Part shown: positions 58,735 to 64,000 of the stretch, one piece after another | Numbering within the stretch: the first letter of the stretch is position 1 | How the letters are laid out: every line of letters starts with the position of its first letter | Assembly: GCA_035041965.1 (NCBI GenBank) | Contig: JAPYMA010001613.1 | Span: 102,878-166,877, forward strand | Origin: Anisakis pegreffii | Taxonomy: Eukaryota > Nematoda > Chromadorea > Rhabditida > Anisakidae | Direction: 5' to 3' | Length of the DNA stretch: 64,000 nucleotides | Notes under the pieces: generated by a model | Told to the model about the DNA's origin: nothing | The model's database searches: none | The model's input: only the letters and a program-made list of their open reading frames with translations | Program-made: the position numbers and the translations under genes

Positions 58735-59052
58735 ATGCCATTCATTAATGCATCATCATACGCTGGCAATTTTCAGGATTATCATTTCATTCGAGGCAAT
58801 ACAAAAGGCGCTCTGCAAGAAGGTTCTACACAATATGGTACGAAAGATGACAGCACACAAAAAACAATTATCTTGGTGATGTTCAATTGGTACAATGGAT
58901 ACTTTCAAATCAATCCAATTCAATTCAACGGTTCGACTGAGCGATTTCAATTAATCAACAGCCAGTTCACGAGTTTCCCATTAAATCGTCAGAATTATTC
59001 AATCGCTCCAATGTTTACGATGAAGCAGTGGATGGCGCATCGAAGCGCCTAG
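58735..59052 (+). CDS. Hypothetical ORF, 105 residues, Gln/Asn-rich
   Basis: A single frame starting MPFINASSYAGNFQDYHFIR, rich in glutamine, asparagine and aromatic residues, ending KQWMAHRSA. No domain recognised. Its 3' end and the following kilobase are copied in diverged form at about 61245-62185, where the frame is not kept. It may be a remnant of a duplicated gene or element. Confidence 0.28.
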   Translation: MPFINASSYAGNFQDYHFIRGNTKGALQEGSTQYGTKDDSTQKTIILVMFNWYNGYFQINPIQFNGSTERFQLINSQFTSFPLNRQNYSIAPMFTMKQWMAHRSA

Positions 59053-60010
59053 GCCAGTTTAAAGTTAACGGTATTCATTTTAGGGCCCATAAATGATTTG
59101 TGGTTGAATGGTCACACTTTTCAATACTTGTTTCTATTTGCTCAAACCTAGAAAAAAATTAGAATTGAGTCGTGGTCACTGACCACTTTTTTACATTTTT
59201 CTTTTTCGATTCATTATTTTCGTGAATTTGTCAGTAATTGTAAATGTATGTTATTGTGGATGTGATGATTTGTAAATATTTAGTCACTTATGTTTGATTT
59301 AAATGTAAGATTGGTACATGACTAGTTCTATTGTATCATTACGTTTTGTTGAATCTTTAAATTTGTTGTGTTTTGTGAACTGTTATGATGTACATGAACA
59401 GAATAATCACGGGCTTTGACGTAGAATTTGACATGACTGGATTTGACGTGAGTTGAGAGTTACGATAGCTAGTCAACATAGATACTCAATTGGAATAGCT
59501 ATAGTTCGGCCACTTTTGAGTTTAGGTAGAACTCGTGCTTACGGCATAGATGAAGATTAAACTTCGGCGTGTGTTGCCAACTGCAGAAACTTAGGTGACA
59601 TCCAGGCTGAGGGCTAGGCTTGCGAGATGTATCATTTTCCTGAAGGCACAACTGTAATATGAAAGTGGTGGGTGGGATAGCATCAAGCATGGATAATGAG
59701 TACACTGGCATGTTAGTTTAAAATTTGAGTTTCAATACCGTAGGGTATGAACTGTTTTATGGATGTGGCAGTAGGTCTGGAAAGTTCGCCTGGACCACTC
59801 ATCCTGAAGAACCGAGTTGCTGTATGGGGGTAACTCGAAGACATTCTCCCTCGTGGTGTGATTCGACAGCAGTCGGACTAATGTGAATATGATTGATTGT
59901 GTGTAGCCAATGGTCATCTTAAATAAGCATATATCGTTCGCGTGGGTGTTCCCAACCTGTCGAGCTGCCAACAAGAGGGGCTAGGTTTAGGTAAATGCGA
60001 CAGGCGTTCC
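59000..60010. repeat. Diverged segmental duplication, copy 1
   Basis: From about 59000 the sequence aligns by eye with 61245-62185. Shared blocks include GATGGCGCATCGAAGCGCC against GATGAATGGTGCATCGAATCGCC, CGTGGTCACTGACCACTT against a version with a few changes, AATTTGAGTTTCAATACCGT, and GGTGTTCCCAACCTGTCGA. The order of blocks is the same. No convincing reading frame spans the whole unit. Confidence 0.75.
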
Positions 60011-61244
60011 CCGCCTACCGGCAGTCTCGGCGAATCGGGGAGAAATACTTAAAAATATGCCAGCGACATGAACCCGAGTGCCGCTGGCATTCATTCTTCG
60101 AAACATATTACGGGCGTTCCCGGCCCGGGAAAGGCGCCGATTTGACCGGGGATAAGGAATGCGCGTAAATTGGCCTGAGTAGTGCCTTCGTGCATTTGCT
60201 CAGGTAACGGGGGTTCCCGGACCCACTGTGCGCACTTTCCCTTAACAGGGGAGAATTTCATCGGGTTGATCATTGGCTACATGCATGAAATCATTTCACT
60301 TATAGTTAGTTTGAATGTTATTGAATACATTATAAGGGGAAATCTCTCAGGTGTTTGTGGTTACTCGCAGAAGCTTATCTATGTGTCACGTTTATACTGC
60401 ATTCATACAACTTCTTCGATATCAATTAACTTCTTTTCCATTGCCAGTATAGTCATTTCCTCTCGCTGGTGCTTGTGAATTGATTCGACTACATTAAAAT
60501 ATATCAATTGTGCCTCCAAGACACTGACCATGATCGAGAGCATAACTCTCAACTTGAGGTCAAGCTAAGCATATGCAGTTCGTCGCATATATGGAAGCTT
60601 AACCTTGAGGCAGGAGCACAAGGTCTTCCCAGACTCAGAACCGACAGAATTATGGAGTCTCAAAATGTTGTATTTATGAGGGACCAATGCTGAACTAAGA
60701 TCTTAAGAATTTCTAACCATTATCATCGCAGTAGTTAATTCTAATTGCTATGGCAGTTAGTTCTAAACATAATTCTAATTCTGTACTGATCATGATACGC
60801 TATTTGAATAAGTTCGAGTTGACGAAAACCTGAATAACTCTGATTAAGATTAGGTTTAGTCAGACTTGACGATGAATCAGTATGAGTCGATTTAGCTGGC
60901 ATAACATGAATCAATGTTGAAAGTAGGTGACTGCAATTCAGTACAATTAAGGACGAATTTAACAATGATTTGCTTCGATGATCCGTCTCTCGAAAGGAGG
61001 CAGCTGATCTTCCGGAGTTTATATCACGAAGTAACCTGTCAAACATATAATAATTTAAGTCTTTCTAGTTCACTTAGCCTTTAGCGTGGGTAGATTTAAG
61101 TTACCAGCATGGAAAAAATGCTTGACTTCTTAGTTGCTCTGCATTGCGAGAATCCAGGCTGGTAAATTGTCCAAATTTGGTTCAGGATTTTGGTATATTT
61201 TACGCTCGAATGTTTAGTTTAGTGTCGTTATCTTTTTCATACGT

Positions 61245-62185
61245 TATTCAATCTCTCAAATATATACGATGATGCGATGAATGGTGCATCGAATCGCCCG
61301 GATGAGTTCTAACGTTTGTCCTTACAATGTTTTTTTGTTCGATTTAGGGCAGTAATAAATGAGCCGTGGTTGAATGACCACATATTCCATTATTCAGTTT
61401 TATTTGCTTGAACCTAGAGAAAATGAAATATAATTGAGTTGTGATCAGTGATCACTTTTGTATTCATTGATTTTATTTATGACTAATTAATTATAGACAT
61501 TCATAAGAATGTCTAAGCGTTGGGAACAACATATTAGTGACTGGTTTTAAAGCAGAGTTTGTTATCACTAGATACGCCTTCGATTTAGAATTGCAATTCT
61601 AAAGTGTAATCACTCGGAATATAGAGCTGAACTCTGAGAGTTCGTGAAGCTGGAGCTGGATTAAGTTAGCAGGAATGTTCTGCAGCATTGGCTGTACGGA
61701 ACTGCGCAAGTGGAGTTCTTACAGTTTTGTCAAGTCCGAGAATGCGTAAGCCTCGTACATGCGGAAGGGAAAAGGATCTGGCTTCCTAGTGTGTCCTAGG
61801 ATGCGGAAACTTAGTTACACCCCCTAATTAGAAATAAGCTCACGAACCTAGCCATTTCTGAAAGCACGTATGTTACTTTAGGAAACAAACTGGAGCAGGT
61901 GAGGTGCGTATCAGGTAGCATTGATAATAGGCATACTGGGATGGTCACTATAGGATGAGAAATTTGCGTTTCAACACCGTACAGTATAGAGAGACTTATG
62001 AGCGTGGCCGTAGGTCAGTGATGTTTGCTCGGATCCGTTTGACTAGTGTTGTGATCCACTGTGTAGTCAATGGTCAGCCACATTAACTTGTAAGTTTTTA
62101 TGGCGTATGTGGATGTTCCCAATCCGTCGAAATGTTAATAAGTAGAGCTAGCTTCGGGAATGTGCGACAGGCATTGCTGACACTG
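61245..62185. repeat. Diverged segmental duplication, copy 2
   Basis: Second copy of the unit described at 59000-60010, about 2.2 kb downstream in the same orientation. Many small indels and substitutions show it is old. Matching blocks run from TTATTCAATC at about 61244 to the GAATGTGCGACAGGCATTGC region near 62165-62180. Confidence 0.75.
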
Positions 62186-64000
62186 CAGGTCAACCCTCAC
62201 ATCTGGACAGTCCAATGGCGATTCACACTAGTGTGTTGCGACTAAGGAAAAAAAGTTGAGGACGGTGTTATGCAGGCGTGGATCGTGAAAATAAGAAGAT
62301 AAATCCTGGTGTGAATGTAGAAAGTTTGGGGAATCCCTTGGTAGACAGAAAGGCATAATTCTGGGTAAACCTGAAGGTAGGGTTAGGTTTAAAGTGGAGA
62401 TCTTGATGCTGCTAGCCTCGTGTGCACATTGAAAAATGCGAATATGATGTATTAGAATCAGTGGCTCAACTACTCATAACGGCTTTAGGAAATCGTCAAT
62501 ATTTCTTGGAGTAAACAAAATTGCCCGACGTAACCAAGTCCCTGTCACTATTACGTCCACACACAATTGATAATCACTTTGATGAGAAAGAGAACAAGTG
62601 CTTCTTACAGACCGCAATATTCACCAGTTTCGATTACTTCATCATCTAGCTAGGTCGTATTCGTAATGTTCAGATTCAAATACGAATGATTGAAAAGATG
62701 AGTTGTTCAGTGAACAATGAAAGGCGGAGAATGATGTTGTTGTTATGTGTATTTATTTCATCATGTTCAATTCATTATGAAAGTATAACGATGAACGTTA
62801 AGGAAATTGTCGCATAGCACTTTCAATGAGGATGCATTCTGATCTGGGCATTACACGGATCCATGGATATCGTCACTGTGTAGTACACGTTAACAAGACA
62901 TTCCCAAACGAAACTTTATGTACCGTTTCGTTACATCATTGTCCAGTTTCTTGCTGAAAATATTTTGTTTCAGTAATTGCTTCGACGCTAACAACAAATA
63001 CAGATGAGATGAAATGAGTTTCTTGTCTACATTTCGTTGCAGATCGCTTAACAGCTTGTAGACCGTTTGTTAATTTTATCTAGGGTCTAGATGAAACTGA
63101 ATCTGTTCCATCTGCAAGAGAATTATGGATCTCAAAAGAGAAAAATGAAACTGAATAATACCATGAAATCCACTTATGGCGAATGGTTGGCTAACAAAAA
63201 TGGGAAATTTTCTGATCAAATCAGTCGAATTCGATTTCGCTCGGAAATCGACAACAATTTTTGCAATAATGCAAGTGTTAGCTTACTTATGAATGAAACC
63301 ATTCAAAAACTCACTCGGTGGAGAAATCTGCGAATTGACCGTTCGATAGCGCAAGTTGCTTCTCATACTTTAACAGTGACCGTTTCATTTTCTTCAGACG
63401 TTTCCGATACGGTAATAAGATATCATTTATTAAATGAGCATGAAAATCTTATGGTTATGCAAAAAAATGAACGACAATTTCTGGTTTATGTTGATTCAAT
63501 ACATTCAGAATCATTCGCATCAAACATACATTGAACTTTTCCAATTCGGTGATGTTTAATTGATAACGCTTCTTATTTTGCCGAAAATTCGGCCAAATCA
63601 GATGGCTTTAAGGATTAGGGAATTCTCAGCTGATGAGTTCACTAACTTAAGCACTGCTCAAATCGCACTACGTTTGAGAACTGCTGGACAGGCAAGAGTT
63701 CCCTGAAATCAGAACTTGAATTGAATTTTTGATGGGAAATTAAGTGATAGGAGAATCGAAATCATTGATAGCAATAGCTTCGATACGTGAAAACAGGGAA
63801 CTGTTTCACCTTCCATTCATCGTTACAATTGTGATAAATATTCAATTTCGGATCAACTGTCGTCAGTTCATTCTCATGTCCACTCAAATGCAATGTTCCT
63901 TTCGAATCGCTTTTTCTTTCGGCCATTAAATCGTCCTTTGAATGGTTGAAATAACATGAAAAGTTGAAATGGTTGAATAGTTGAAAATGGTTGAAACATA
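62186..64000. other. Window end: one ORF and a short GTTGAA-rich repeat
   Basis: Apart from the ORF at 63091-63534 there is no coding signal. The last 60 bases repeat TGGTTGAA/AGTTGAAA words, resembling the beginning of the 38-bp unit at 53.5 kb. They may be the edge of another array continuing outside the window. Confidence 0.5.
63091..63534 (+). CDS. Hypothetical ORF, 147 residues, unknown family
   Basis: The longest open frame in the last 13 kb. It begins right after a TCTAG acceptor-like site and includes LTVTVSFSSDVSDTVIRYHL and VMQKNERQFLVYV, which read like real strand/helix text. No signal peptide, domain or splice partner recognised. It could be an exon of a gene extending past the window or a relic. 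Confidence 0.33.
   Translation: MKLNLFHLQENYGSQKRKMKLNNTMKSTYGEWLANKNGKFSDQISRIRFRSEIDNNFCNNASVSLLMNETIQKLTRWRNLRIDRSIAQVASHTLTVTVSFSSDVSDTVIRYHLLNEHENLMVMQKNERQFLVYVDSIHSESFASNIH

Noticed and set aside
59990..60260. tRNA or rRNA gene in the GC-rich patch
   Set aside because: I found no cloverleaf, no GGTTCGA-type T-loop with matching arms and no rRNA-like blocks. GTTCCC words alone are not enough.
1..64000. CRISPR arrays, bacterial operons, attachment sites or riboswitches
   Set aside because: The window is a nematode nuclear locus with spliced genes, and no such structures are present.

Overview
The window is nuclear DNA from a nematode. The evidence is AT-rich sequence, many small exons separated by introns with TTTCAG-type 3' splice sites, possible spliced-leader acceptor sites just upstream of start codons, and proteins closest in character to invertebrate members of animal-wide families. 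A chromadorean of the spirurid/ascarid kind would fit, but I cannot name the species. There is no bacterial-style gene organisation: no operons, CRISPR arrays or rRNA, and I recognised no tRNA.

Three large genes lie head to tail on the + strand. I rebuilt each by hand from splice sites and reading-frame phase, and each gives an uninterrupted frame whose total length is a multiple of three. (1) 1105-8927: PERK/PEK-1, the ER-membrane eIF2-alpha kinase of the unfolded protein response; 21 exons, 1,093 residues. (2) 14992-30617: a FAM193-family protein; 34 exons, about 2,151 residues. (3) 35625-50551: a RING + PHD finger protein of the PHRF1 type; 18 exons, 855 residues, ending in the family's conserved C-terminal helical segment.

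The gaps hold repeats: an ATT/GTT-rich microsatellite (about 545-815), TA arrays (10899-10979, 44343-44381), a 2 kb structure bounded by inverted arms (11378-13453), a hAT-like MITE (14580-14855), a foldback element with 58-bp arms (43826-44034) inside a PHRF1 intron, and a 38-bp tandem array (53484-53635). The last 13 kb (50552-64000) has no gene I can recognise. It carries degenerate tandem repeats near 57.3-57.8 kb, a diverged duplication (about 59.0-60.0 kb against 61.2-62.2 kb), decayed coding-like stretches, and a few short ORFs of unknown status.

The three genes act in different places (ER stress signalling; a poorly characterised FAM193 protein; nuclear RNA polymerase II-linked ubiquitin ligase/chromatin reader), and nothing in the layout shows co-regulation. 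I found no clearly new system. The most notable points are a tandem duplicated 51-nt exon, two GC-AG introns, candidate alternative first and last exons, an expanded PHD loop, and mobile-element remnants.
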